From NCBI GenBank assembly GCA_003023465.1, contig PXSM01000119.1, forward strand, positions 11,270-48,492: 37,223 nucleotides of DNA, read 5' to 3'. Position 1 is the first letter of the stretch. Each line of letters starts with the position of its first letter. Positions 28,207 through 37,223 of the stretch are shown here, one piece after another. The notes under the pieces are model-generated. The model did no database searches. It was not told the DNA's origin and saw only the letters and a program-made list of their open reading frames with translations. The position numbers and the translations under genes were made by a program. The DNA is from Halobacteriales archaeon SW_6_65_15. GTDB taxonomy: Archaea; Halobacteriota; Halobacteria; Halobacteriales; Haladaptataceae.

Positions 28207-28251
28207 GCCCGCCCTAGGGCCAGAAGACGCGTCCGGCGAGTCGCCCCTGTT

Positions 28252-28294
28252 CGACCGAAACGGTCGATAGAACCGACCGGAAACGGCCGTTTCC
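28252..28294. repeat. Two perfect palindromes in the truA 3' intergenic region
   Basis: CGACCG-AAA-CGGTCG (28252-28266) and GGAAACGGCCGTTTCC (28279-28294). Confidence 0.6.
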
Positions 28295-28384
28295 GAGGCG
28301 GTAACGGCCACTACCCCGTGGGACGGCTGAAAACGACCGGGTGCCTTCTTGATGGCTTGAATCGCACTGGGTTACCGACCACGG

Positions 28385-28627
28385 ATGACCGAGGACGCCA
28401 GCGACGACTCCCAGTTCGCACTCTTCGAGAACCCGCGAAGCGAGTCGGTCGCCTACCACGTCTCGGACCACTGGCGCGACGTGCAGGTCACGCGATTCGG
28501 CGACGCGACCGCCGAGACCCAAAATCTACTCCTGACGTGCGACCGATGCGAGGTCCGGTACTGGCTCGAAGACGTGCCGGCCGAGCGCGTCCCGGGAACC
28601 CGGAGGTACGAGGAGCTGAAATCCTGA
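28385..28627 (+). CDS. Conserved-looking hypothetical protein (80 aa)
   Basis: MTEDASDDSQFALFENPRSESVAYHVSDHWRDVQVTRFGDATAETQNLLLTCDRCEVRYWLEDVPAERVPGTRRYEELKS; acidic, contains a CDRC motif. Confidence 0.6.
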   Translation: MTEDASDDSQFALFENPRSESVAYHVSDHWRDVQVTRFGDATAETQNLLLTCDRCEVRYWLEDVPAERVPGTRRYEELKS

Positions 28628-28678
28628 GGGTGTCGGGCAAAAGCGCGGAGAAAAAGCCAGTAGCCGATTCTGGGGCCG

Positions 28679-29998
28679 TTACGTCCACTCCTCGGGCCAG
28701 ATCTCTGCCGCCTTCATCCCCTCCTCGTAGTCGCCGGCCCGGAGGTTCCCGGCGACCGACTCCGCGCTCCGGCGTGGAATCTCGTCGGTTCGGGCCACCT
28801 CTCGGACCAGCAGGGCGATCAGTATCGCGTGCTCGCGGAGGTTCCGGTCGTCCACCTTGTCGCGGGTGTCGGCGTGGGTGTGGGTCCAGCCGCGACCGCG
28901 CTCGCCGCTCTCGCTGTGAAGCTGAAGCGCGGGGACGCCCCGCTTGAGGAACGGCCAGTGGTCGCTGAACGGGTGGACCTGCTCGCGGACCGAGATGGGC
29001 TGGTTGGCCAGTTGAGAGACCGACTCGACGACCTCCTCCATCGTCTCGGAGCCGTGGGTGTGGGCGCGCAGGTCGCGGAACCGACCCGCGCCGTCCACGT
29101 TCACGACCGCCCGGACGCTTTCGAGGTCCAGTTCGTCCGCGAGTGCCCGCGCACCCAGCAGGCCGATCTCCTCGCAGCCGACGCCCGCGACCCGGACTCG
29201 CGCGTCGAGGTCCATCTCCGCGAGCAGGTGGGCCGCCGCGACGACCACGGTGATTCCGCAGCCGTTGTCGAGTGCGCCCTCCGCGATGTCGTGGGCGTCG
29301 TGGTGGCCGACGACCAGAATTTCCTCGTCGGTGTCGGGACCTAGCTGGGCGTGAGCGTTGTGACTCGTCCCGGGTTCGGTCCGGGCGTCCACCCGCAGAG
29401 TCGCCGTCGCGGCACGGTCGGCGTACTCGGTCAGCCAGTCGCCGGTCTCCTTGCTCACTCCGACGCCGGGAATCGCGGCCTCCCGGTCGAACTTCAGCGA
29501 GCCCGTCGGCGGAAGCTGGCCGGGCAAGTGATTCCGGAAGACGAAGGCCGCCGCGCCCGCGGTGGCCGCGTGGCCGAACTTCTCCATCCGGTGGATGAAT
29601 CGAGAGCCTTTCGGGGTGGTCGTCGAGGCGACCACGATCTTGCCCGCCACGTCCACCTCGTCGAGTTCGTCGGGCGTGCCGTAGCCCGCGTCCACGAGTT
29701 CGCCCCGGACCTCGCCGGGCGGCGAGTAGGGGAGCGCGACTGTCTCGAACGACCGCTCGACCGGGTCGGTGACCGCGAGTTCGGCCTCGCCGCGGGTCCA
29801 CCGGTTCATCTCGAACGCCTCTACGGACGCCTCGCGTGTACCAGCGCGCTCGAACCCCTCGGCGACGAGTTCGGCGGCCCGGCGTTCTCCGGGGTGGCCG
29901 CCCATCCGGTTCTCGATCTCGGTCAGCCTCGTGAGGAACTCCCACGGGTAGTCGTCGCGCCACGCCTCGCCGAGCGCGGCGGCGGTCTCTCGGTCCAT
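28679..29998 (-). CDS. M28 family aminopeptidase/metallopeptidase
   Basis: MDRETAAALGEAWRDDYPWEFLTRLTEIENRMGGHPGERRAAELV...EEILVVGHHDAHDIAEGALDNGCGITVVVAAAHLLAEM...GVGCEEIGLLGARALADE...HTHADTRDKVD. ATG at 29998 chosen; upstream extension overlaps pepF antisense. Confidence 0.9.
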   Translation of the reverse strand: MDRETAAALGEAWRDDYPWEFLTRLTEIENRMGGHPGERRAAELVAEGFERAGTREASVEAFEMNRWTRGEAELAVTDPVERSFETVALPYSPPGEVRGELVDAGYGTPDELDEVDVAGKIVVASTTTPKGSRFIHRMEKFGHAATAGAAAFVFRNHLPGQLPPTGSLKFDREAAIPGVGVSKETGDWLTEYADRAATATLRVDARTEPGTSHNAHAQLGPDTDEEILVVGHHDAHDIAEGALDNGCGITVVVAAAHLLAEMDLDARVRVAGVGCEEIGLLGARALADELDLESVRAVVNVDGAGRFRDLRAHTHGSETMEEVVESVSQLANQPISVREQVHPFSDHWPFLKRGVPALQLHSESGERGRGWTHTHADTRDKVDDRNLREHAILIALLVREVARTDEIPRRSAESVAGNLRAGDYEEGMKAAEIWPEEWT

Positions 29999-30181
29999 GG
30001 CCGCCACTTGGAACGCGGGCCGCCAAAAACCCCCGCGTAGGGGCAGTGCTCGGATACCGGCGGTAGCGTGACGAGGTCGTCGGCCAATCGGTCTCGGCTC
30101 GCCGTCCCCTTCCTCGGGATTTACCCGAACCCGAATTCCGAATGACAAAGGCTTACAGGGTCGGTTTCCTAAGAAGTGGAT

Positions 30182-31972
30182 ATGAGTTCGGTTCCCGAGC
30201 GGTCGGAGATAGACACTGAGTACAAGTGGGATCTGGAGAGCATCTACGCGACCGACGACGAGTGGGAGCAGGCCTACGAGGACGTCGAGGAGCGACTCGA
30301 CGAACTGGCCGGCTACGAGGGGCAGGTCACCGAGGACGGCGAGACGCTGCTGGAGGTGATCGAACTCCGCGACGAGGTGATGCGGACGGTGAGTACGGTC
30401 GTCAGCTACGCCCGGATGCGCAAGGACGAGAACACCGCCGACCAGCACTATCAGGCGCTCTCGTCCCGAGCGATGACCCTCTACTCGCAGGCCGACAGCG
30501 CGAGCAGCTTCATCGGCCCCGAGATCCAGGACCTCGACCGCGACGAACTCGACCGGATGATCGAGGAGACCGACGGCCTCGAGACGTACGACCACTACCT
30601 CCACGACGTGCTCCGGATGAGCGAGCACACTCGGTCGGCCGAGGTCGAGAACGTGCTGGCGGAACTCGGCGAGGTGACCGGCGCGTCGAACGACATCTAC
30701 GACATGCTGCTGAACTCCGACGTGGAGTTCCCGACCGTCGAGAAGCCCGATGGCGAGGCGGTCGAGATCACCCGCGCCAACTTCACCAACCTCCAGAAGA
30801 ACCCCGACCGGGTGTTTCGCCGGACCGTCTACGAGGAGTTCTACGACCGACTCGGCGAGTACCACAACACCATCGGCACCGCCTACCAGAACAGCGTGAA
30901 GGCCGACGTGCGACTCGCTCGCATCCACGACTACGACACCGCCCGCGAGGCCGCGATGGACGGCCCCAACATCCCGGCCGAGGTGTACGACAACCTCGTG
31001 GACACCGTCCGGGACAATCTGGACAAGCTCCACCGCCACACGGAACTCAAGCAGGAGTGTCTTGACCTCGAAGAGTTCCAGATGTGGGACCTCTACATGC
31101 CGATGACCGAGACCGAGACGCCCGAGGTGGAGTACGAGGAGGCCCGCGAACACGTCGTAGACGCGCTTGGTGCGCTCGGCGAGGACTACCAGAACCGGGT
31201 CGCCGAGGGCCTCGAATCCCGATGGGTGGACGTGTACGAAACCGAGAACAAGCGCTCGGGCGCGTACAGCAGCGGCACCTACGACACCCAGCCGTTCATC
31301 CTGATGAACTATCAGGACGACATCTCCTCGATGTACACGCTGGCCCACGAACTCGGTCACTCGCTGCACTCCCAGCTGGCGAGCGAGACCCAGCCCTACG
31401 TGTACAGCGACTACGAGATATTCGTGGCGGAGGTCGCCAGCACGGTCAACGAGGCCCTGCTGACCCACCACCTGCTCGACACCGTCGAGGACCCCACCTT
31501 CCGGCGGCACGTCCTCAACCAGTACCTCGAACAGATCCGGCTGACCCTCTACCGGCAGACCCTGTTCGCGGACTTCGAGCATCAGGCCCACCAGGTGGTC
31601 GAGGAGGGCGAGGCACTCACGCCCGAGCGGGCCGACGAGATTTACGGCGACCTCAAGGCGGAGTTCTACGAGCCAGCCGTAATCGACGACCGCATCGCCC
31701 GCGAGTGGAGCCGCATCCCCCACTTCTACCGGGCCTACTACGTCTACCAGTACAGCACGGGCATCAGCGCGGCCATCGCGCTCGCCGAGGACATCCTCGA
31801 AGAGGGCGAACCCGCGGCCGAGCGCTACCTCGAGTTCCTGCAGAGCGGCTCGCGGGACTACCCCCTCGAACTGCTCGAAATCGCGGGCGTGGACATGTCC
31901 TCGCCCGAGCCCATCCAGCGAGCGCTCGACGTGTACGACGACCACCTCGACGAGATGGCGGCGCTCATCTGA
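30182..31972 (+). CDS. pepF: Oligoendopeptidase F (M3 family)
   Basis: LAHELGHSLHSQLASE (HExxH), [24 protein letters not shown]. Confidence 0.95.
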   Translation: MSSVPERSEIDTEYKWDLESIYATDDEWEQAYEDVEERLDELAGYEGQVTEDGETLLEVIELRDEVMRTVSTVVSYARMRKDENTADQHYQALSSRAMTLYSQADSASSFIGPEIQDLDRDELDRMIEETDGLETYDHYLHDVLRMSEHTRSAEVENVLAELGEVTGASNDIYDMLLNSDVEFPTVEKPDGEAVEITRANFTNLQKNPDRVFRRTVYEEFYDRLGEYHNTIGTAYQNSVKADVRLARIHDYDTAREAAMDGPNIPAEVYDNLVDTVRDNLDKLHRHTELKQECLDLEEFQMWDLYMPMTETETPEVEYEEAREHVVDALGALGEDYQNRVAEGLESRWVDVYETENKRSGAYSSGTYDTQPFILMNYQDDISSMYTLAHELGHSLHSQLASETQPYVYSDYEIFVAEVASTVNEALLTHHLLDTVEDPTFRRHVLNQYLEQIRLTLYRQTLFADFEHQAHQVVEEGEALTPERADEIYGDLKAEFYEPAVIDDRIAREWSRIPHFYRAYYVYQYSTGISAAIALAEDILEEGEPAAERYLEFLQSGSRDYPLELLEIAGVDMSSPEPIQRALDVYDDHLDEMAALI

Positions 31973-32077
31973 GTCGGGTTTTGCCCGCGTCCCGTCGGGG
32001 CGTAACCTTTTTTTGCGGTGAAACGTCCGAGACCCAAAGGCACTTTTAAGCCGATGGCTTATGAGAGCATAACAACG

Positions 32078-33206
32078 ATGTCGCGTAGCCCACCTCTGCC
32101 AGACCAACCGACACTCGAACTCGACCCCGACATGTCAGACCGGGAGCGACTCGCCGCCCTCCGCGAGCACTTCGCCCAGATCGTGGACGTGAACGCCAAG
32201 CTCGAAGACCGCCTCGACGCCGCCCAGGAACGCCGCGAGAACCTCCGCGAGGAGGTAGACCGGCTCGAACGCGACGAGGAGCTGACCGACGACGGCATCG
32301 TCATCAAACAGCACGGGAACAATCAGGAGGTGCTGACCGAGGTGTCGCCCCGCCTCCGCGACGAGATCGAGTCGGGCGACCGGGTGGCGGTCAACGACTC
32401 GTTCACCGTCCAGACCGTCCTCGAAACCGAGAAGGACGCCCGGGCGCAGGCGATGGAAGTGGACGAGTCGCCCGGGGAGACCTACGACGACATCGGCGGT
32501 CTCGACGAGCAGATCCGCGAGGTCCGCGAGGCGGTCGAACAGCCCCTCGAAAACCCCGAGCAGTTCGAGACGGTCGGCATCGAGCCGCCGAGCGGCGTCC
32601 TCCTCCACGGCCCGCCCGGCACCGGGAAGACGATGCTGGCGAAGGCCGTCGCCAACGAAACCGACGCGACGTTCATCAAGATGGCAGGCTCCGAACTCGT
32701 CCAGAAGTTCATCGGCGAGGGCGCGAAACTCGTCCGCGACCTGTTCGAACTGGCGGGCGAGCGCGATGGCCGCGCTGATGCCCGTGCTGTAGATGATGCA
32801 ACTCCTCTCGGAGATGGACGGCTTCGAGGACCGCGGCGAGATTCGGATTATCGCCGCGACCAACCGCTTCGACATGCTCGACCGCGCCATCCTCCGACCC
32901 GGTCGCTTCGACCGCCTCATCGAGGTGCCCGACCCCGACCGCGAGGCCCGCCAGAAGATTCTCGACATCCACACCCGCGACATGAACGTCGCCGACGACG
33001 TGGACTTCGAGGACCTCGCCAAGCGCACCGAGGGCAAGAGCGGTGCCGACATCGAGAGCCTCACGACCGAGGCGGGGATGTTCGCCATCCGCGACGACCG
33101 GACGGAGGTCCGCCAATCCGACTTCGAGGACGCCCTCGACAAACTCGACGAGGACGACGAGACGGGCATCGTCACGCAGGGGTCGCTTCCGAGCTACGCG
33201 TACTGA
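32078..33206 (+). pseudogene. Proteasome-activating nucleotidase (PAN-type AAA ATPase), disrupted
   Basis: N-terminal part 32078..~32755 (coiled coil, [52 protein letters not shown]). C-terminal part in another frame from 32793 ([46 protein letters not shown]...SYAY). The expected Walker B segment is absent and replaced by a 36-nt inverted pepF copy. Confidence 0.88.
32756..32791 (-). repeat. 36-nt perfect inverted copy of pepF segment 31751-31786
   Basis: ggcgagcgcgatggccgcgctgatgcccgtgctgta is the exact reverse complement of tacagcacgggcatcagcgcggccatcgcgctcgcc (31751-31786). Confidence 0.97.
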
Positions 33207-33277
33207 GCAGTCGGCTGGCCCTTGGGCTTGCGCGTTCTCCGAGTTCTCGACTTTCTCCTCCGGATGAATCAGTAGTA

Positions 33278-33811
33278 TCAGTTGTCGAGATACAGGTCGT
33301 GCTGACGGTAGACGAACCAGAGAAATGCTGGAACCGGGAACACCCAACTCGCGTCGCTAACCGGAAAGTGCGAAGATGCGTAGACTGCGAGGGGCCAGAG
33401 AACGAGAAACAGCGCCCACCAGATGAGTGTCACCCCCCACGTACGCGTCCGCAGTTGCCACAACCCGACCAGAGCTGCGACGCTAACGCCGGCGAAAAGC
33501 AGTGGGAGCCTCGTTATCGGCCCGCCGGTGGTCGTCTCGACTGTGCCGTACGCGAAGAGGGCGAACGCGACCCAGTAGACGGCCATGAGACCGAGGGCGA
33601 CGCGAACTCGGCGCGGTGGCTCGGACGCACACTCACGGCAAAGACCGGTCCTGCGTTCCGTACTGGCACCACATCGTTCGCAACTCACGTATCGTGTGCA
33701 ACATCTCCTCGCTGTTGAACGTTCGGGCGGCCGATTAGACGTTTTATCGGCCGAAATTCGGCTTGGCAACCGCCATGGGTGGACTGAAAGGGGCCGCCCG
33801 GTCGCGTTCAA
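33278..33811 (-). CDS. Hypothetical membrane protein with zinc-ribbon-like motif
   Basis: [18 protein letters not shown] followed by several TM segments; start uncertain. Confidence 0.55.
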   Translation of the reverse strand: MNATGRPLSVHPWRLPSRISADKTSNRPPERSTARRCCTRYVSCERCGASTERRTGLCRECASEPPRRVRVALGLMAVYWVAFALFAYGTVETTTGGPITRLPLLFAGVSVAALVGLWQLRTRTWGVTLIWWALFLVLWPLAVYASSHFPVSDASWVFPVPAFLWFVYRQHDLYLDN

Positions 33812-33978
33812 CTTGGTCGTCTCCGACCCCTATTCGCGCCGATGCTGTGCGGTGAGGCGCGAATACGTCGGCCAGCGACCGCGACCGGGCGGGGCTTTCG
33901 AGGCGTTCACTGTTCTGGTTGCTACTAATGTGCTACTCCAGAAAACAGCCACTCTCAGTGAAAAACCACTCCAGATTT

Positions 33979-34254
33979 CTAGTCGTCGTCTACGATGACT
34001 TCGACAGGACCGTCCTGGGCCGCCGCACGCTCTCGCTCGCCCTTGCGCTCGTGCCAGAGGAGTGCACCAGCCACTGCCAGCACGATCCACGACCGCCAGT
34101 TGGCGAGGTTGAGCGTGTAGCCGACGCCGAAGGGCTTCTCGACCAGCATCCCGTCGTCGGGTTGCCAGTAGGACTTCAGCATCCGATTGATGCTCGGCCG
34201 GTCGAAGTTGTACGGCACGCCGAACAGCTCGCCAGTGCTGGGTCTGTCTGCCAT
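33979..34254 (-). CDS. DUF5808-like small membrane protein
   Basis: LFGVPYNFDRPSINRMLKSYWQPDDGMLVEKPFGVGYTLNLANWRSWIVLAVAGALLW. Confidence 0.7.
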   Translation of the reverse strand: MADRPSTGELFGVPYNFDRPSINRMLKSYWQPDDGMLVEKPFGVGYTLNLANWRSWIVLAVAGALLWHERKGERERAAAQDGPVEVIVDDD

Positions 34255-34441
34255 GTGAGAAGTGTACGTCGGAGAGGAATAAAGTGCTTTGGCTGGTCGC
34301 GCGGAACTATCTATCGGGAATCGTAGTAGTGGTTAGGGCGAAGTTTGAAGATTGTATCGTTGTGTCTAGAATCTTTTTAGATGTCTTTAGAACACCTATT
34401 TATTTCTGAACGGCGCACTGACGAGCCGATGAATTCGATGA

Positions 34442-34546
34442 AGCTAGCTACTGCCGAAGCCGAGGGGAGACCGCAACCGCACAGCACCGCGAGGGCCTCG
34501 AACCTCCCCAGCCTCCTGCGCGTCTCACTCCGTTCCGATGCTCGTC
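34442..34546 (-). repeat. Dispersed ~105-bp repeat, copy 2
   Basis: Reverse complement gacgagcatcggaacggagtgagacgcgcaggaggctggggaggttcgaggccctcgcggtgctgtgcggttgcggtctcccctcggcttcggcagtagctagct; matches 12862..12962. Confidence 0.85.
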
Positions 34547-34700
34547 CACCGGAAGACGGTCCTGCTCGTCGCTGCGCTCCTGTATGGGCTGGGACTGCCG
34601 AGCCTGCACTCGCTTCGCTCGTGCAGACCTCGCGCGACTTGTCGCGGCACGAGGCCGCTCCTGCGCGCGCCGAAGTGGGTAGATTCCCTGCCGAGAAATC

Positions 34701-36332
34701 TCACTGATACCGTCCGCGCCCCTCGACCTCGCGGAGCCGGTCGAGTACCGCGTCCTCGCCGACCTCGGCGTAGGCGTCCTCGAACTCCCGCTGGAGTGTT
34801 TCGGCGTCGTCCGACGTTCCGGCGAGGCTCTGGGCGAAGACGTGGAGGTCCATCGCGTAGTCCTCGTCGTCGTCGGTGTAGTAACCGAGGCCGAAGTCGA
34901 TGAGGTAGGTCCGGTCGCCGTCCTGCTCGCGGGATTCCGCCGCTCGCTCGTTCGGCGGTCCGTGGGACCGCCCGACGCGGACGTTCCGCGTCGTGGGGTC
35001 GCCGTGGACGAACCCCGCACCGTGGATTGCGGCGAGTTGGCGGGCCACGTCGCGCACGCGGTCGGCCGCGAGTCGCTCGCGCAGGTCGGCCTCGCCAACG
35101 CGCTCGAAGACGAGGAGTCCCTCCGGCGCGTCCACGTCGTAGACGACCGGCGTCGGCACGCCGTGCCTGCGGGCCTCGCTGGTGAGGCGGGCTTCGAGGA
35201 CCGTCCGGTCGCGTCGGAGCCGGGCGTCGAGTTCGGGGTGGCGGTAGCTCTTCGGCAGGCGGCGCTTCGTGACTCGCTCGTCGCCGATCTCGACCGTGGC
35301 TTCCGCGCCCTCGATTTCGTCTCCCTCGTCGCGCCAGACGGCTACGGATTCACTGTCGTCCCTCCAAGCGACGGGCACCTCGTCGGGCCGGAAGTTCGGG
35401 TCCACCGCCGAGTCCTCGACGGCGAGGGTGTCGCCCGCGTGGAGCATCTCGGCCCCCAGCACGGCGATCATCCCGGCGTTGTCCCGGAGGAAGCGCGGTT
35501 CGGGCGCGTAGAACTGTGCCCCGCGCTGGTCGCACATCTCCGCGAGCATCTCCCGGAGGCGGTCGTTCTGCCCGACGCCGCCCCCGAGCACGAGTTCGTC
35601 GCTCCCCGTCAGCGAGAGGGCGCGCTCGGCGACCTCCGTCAGTATGGCGAAGACGTTCTCCTGCAGGGAGTAGCACACGTCTTCGACCGGTGTGCCCTCG
35701 TCGTAGGCGTCCTTCGCGGCGCTCATGATGCCGGAGAACGAGAAGTCCATCCCCTTGACCACGTACGGAAGCTCGACGTACTCGCCGTCCTCGGCGGCAT
35801 CCTCAACCTTCGGTCCGCCGGGGTGGGACCACCCGAGGTGACGGGTGAACTTGTCGATGGCGTTACCGACCCCGGTGTCCATCGTCTCGCCGAGGACGCG
35901 GTACCGACCGTTGCGGTAGCCGAGGACGTGGGCGTTCGCGCCCGAGGCGTTCAGACAGACCGGCGAGTCGAAGCCGGACTGCTGGCGGCCGATCTCGAGG
36001 TGGGCCACCATGTGGTTGACGCCGACGAGGGGCACGTCGAGCGTCTGGGCGAGCGCGCGGGCGGCGGTCCCCACGGTTCGCAAGCAGGGGCCGAGGCCGG
36101 GGCCGCGCGAGAAGGCGACGGCGTCGATGGGTCCATCGGCCTCCGCGAGTGCCGTCTCGACGACCTCGGGGATGGCGTCGCTCATGTGCTCGGCGGCCTC
36201 GCGCGGGTGGATGCCGCCGCTCTCGGGCTGATAGGCGTCGGTCTCGATAAAAACGGATTGGTCGGCCGCGTCGGTGTCGTAGACCGCGGCACTCGCGGCC
36301 CACGCAGTGCCCTCGATGCCGAGGACCTGCAT
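34701..36332 (-). CDS. Fused Kae1-Bud32 (tRNA N6-threonylcarbamoyladenosine biosynthesis protein / atypical kinase)
   Basis: MQVLGIEGTAWAASAAVYD...HPREAAEHMSDAIPEVV...VGVNHMVAHLEIGR...LNASGANAHVLGYRNGRY, then Bud32 part GAEATVEIGDERVTKRRLPKSYRHPELDARLRRDRTVLEARL...GFVHGDPTTRNVRV...YLIDFGLGYY. Confidence 0.95.
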   Translation of the reverse strand: MQVLGIEGTAWAASAAVYDTDAADQSVFIETDAYQPESGGIHPREAAEHMSDAIPEVVETALAEADGPIDAVAFSRGPGLGPCLRTVGTAARALAQTLDVPLVGVNHMVAHLEIGRQQSGFDSPVCLNASGANAHVLGYRNGRYRVLGETMDTGVGNAIDKFTRHLGWSHPGGPKVEDAAEDGEYVELPYVVKGMDFSFSGIMSAAKDAYDEGTPVEDVCYSLQENVFAILTEVAERALSLTGSDELVLGGGVGQNDRLREMLAEMCDQRGAQFYAPEPRFLRDNAGMIAVLGAEMLHAGDTLAVEDSAVDPNFRPDEVPVAWRDDSESVAVWRDEGDEIEGAEATVEIGDERVTKRRLPKSYRHPELDARLRRDRTVLEARLTSEARRHGVPTPVVYDVDAPEGLLVFERVGEADLRERLAADRVRDVARQLAAIHGAGFVHGDPTTRNVRVGRSHGPPNERAAESREQDGDRTYLIDFGLGYYTDDDEDYAMDLHVFAQSLAGTSDDAETLQREFEDAYAEVGEDAVLDRLREVEGRGRYQ

Positions 36333-36337
36333 CGACC

Positions 36338-36472
36338 TTACTTCCACTCGGTGTAGCCACACCGACCGCAGTGGAGGCGGTCGCCGTGGTCGGCGAGGAA
36401 CGCGTCGCCACACCGGGTGCACTGCTCTTTCTCGGTCGTGCCGTCGTCGTCGTAGAACTCGTTGCGCGCCAT
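36338..36472 (-). CDS. rps27ae: 30S ribosomal protein S27ae
   Basis: 44 aa [44 protein letters not shown] with CxxC...CxxC; missing from the supplied ORF track because of its short length. Confidence 0.93.
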   Translation of the reverse strand: MARNEFYDDDGTTEKEQCTRCGDAFLADHGDRLHCGRCGYTEWK

Positions 36473-36801
36473 TATTCGGCCTCCTCGGCTTCGGCTTCGG
36501 CCTCCGCGTCGGCCTCGGCGTCTGCCGTGATCTTGTTGCGTTCGAGCATGTGGTCCTGCTCGACGTCGCGGGCGTGCTCGGGGCTGTCGTAGACCTTCGC
36601 GTAGCCGACGGTCTTGCGCATCCCGAACTTGGTGTTCATCTCGTGGACCACGACCTCGCTGGAGTCCTTGTCGAGCTTCGCCGCGAGGCTGTCGCGGACG
36701 GAGAGTCGTGAGGGCGTCGCTTCGTCGTGGACGATCTGGAACCGCACTTCGGACCGGTGGAGCATCGGGTTCTGCTCCTCGGATAGGATTTCGACTTCCA
36801 T
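36472..36801 (-). CDS. rps24e: 30S ribosomal protein S24e
   Basis: [77 protein letters not shown] with acidic/Ala tail. Confidence 0.94.
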   Translation of the reverse strand: MEVEILSEEQNPMLHRSEVRFQIVHDEATPSRLSVRDSLAAKLDKDSSEVVVHEMNTKFGMRKTVGYAKVYDSPEHARDVEQDHMLERNKITADAEADAEAEAEAEEAE

Positions 36802-36843
36802 GTGGCGGGAGATGCGCCGCAGGGACACGTCTTAACGGTTCCG

Positions 36844-37223
36844 ATGCGAATCTTTTCAGAGAACGACGAGCTGATCGGTCGGGAAACTCTTGAGATTGAT
36901 GTGGAGGGTCCGGACACGACCCCCCCGCGGATCAGCGGATCTGACGTCGATGTCCGACCGGGCTTTGTCCAGCAGGGCAATGAGACGACGATCTCGGCGT
37001 TTGTGACCGAGGGGCATCCCCAGGTTAGCGCTGAGGCGACGGTGACGCGGAGATCCGATGGGCAGGAGGTCGGAACCGTACAGCTCGTCGACGACGGAAG
37101 CGGGGCCGACCAGCAGGCTGGGGACCGCCGGTTTACCAGGACATTTGCTCCAAGCGCGGAGTCTAAGTACCGCGTGGACATCTCCGCGACCGACGACCGC
37201 GTCACCCTGGTCCGGACCGCCGA
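36844..37223 (+). CDS. Putative surface/Ig-like domain protein, truncated by window end
   Basis: Open frame to the window edge: [118 protein letters not shown]. Beta-rich Ig-like pattern. Confidence 0.5.
   Translation, partial: MRIFSENDELIGRETLEIDVEGPDTTPPRISGSDVDVRPGFVQQGNETTISAFVTEGHPQVSAEATVTRRSDGQEVGTVQLVDDGSGADQQAGDRRFTRTFAPSAESKYRVDISATDDRVTLVRTA

Noticed and set aside
28679-32107. 1142-aa minus-strand ORF running antisense through pepF
   Set aside because: Only the part up to 29998 is M28-like; the rest is a GC-rich shadow frame opposite the conserved pepF gene.
34608-34626. GAGCGAAGCGAG-type near-palindrome as a specific regulatory site
   Set aside because: This low-complexity palindrome is very common in haloarchaeal GC-rich DNA; not distinctive by itself.
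1-37223. CRISPR arrays or rRNA genes
   Set aside because: No regular direct-repeat/spacer arrays and no rRNA-like conserved segments were seen on either strand.

Overview
Haloarchaeal-type chromosomal window (high GC, acidic proteins), read by eye with no database search. Most of it is ordinary core genome: a dipeptide/oligopeptide ABC transporter; nadE; an M50 protease; thiL; a complete fructose PTS cluster (glpR-pfkB-ptfC-ptfA-ptsH-ptsI-ptfB); rps19e, a PDCD5-family gene and a Dph6-like gene; hisS; truA; M28 and M3 peptidases; a PAN AAA ATPase; a fused Kae1-Bud32; and rps27ae/rps24e. The accessory part is about 4.5-9.86 kb. It contains a small tRNA-Gly(CCC)-targeted integrated element, bounded by the intact tRNA and a 41-nt displaced 3'-half copy. 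That element carries a tyrosine integrase with one in-frame TAA, a wHTH + PemK/MazF-like toxin pair, a decayed TnpB fragment and a SWIM zinc-finger protein. The observations most worth follow-up are: (1) the PAN gene has lost its Walker-B region, which is replaced by a 36-nt perfect inverted copy of the neighbouring pepF; (2) a ~101-105 bp dispersed repeat with a conserved GGGGAG...CTCCCC pairing occurs twice, each time 3' of and in sense with an upstream gene; (3) a RelBE-type pair is fused out of frame at a perfect 17-nt hairpin; (4) dppB has an out-of-frame internal deletion. Several genes are disrupted, so assembly or sequencing error must be excluded before biological interpretation. I did not find a clearly complete, previously undescribed system.
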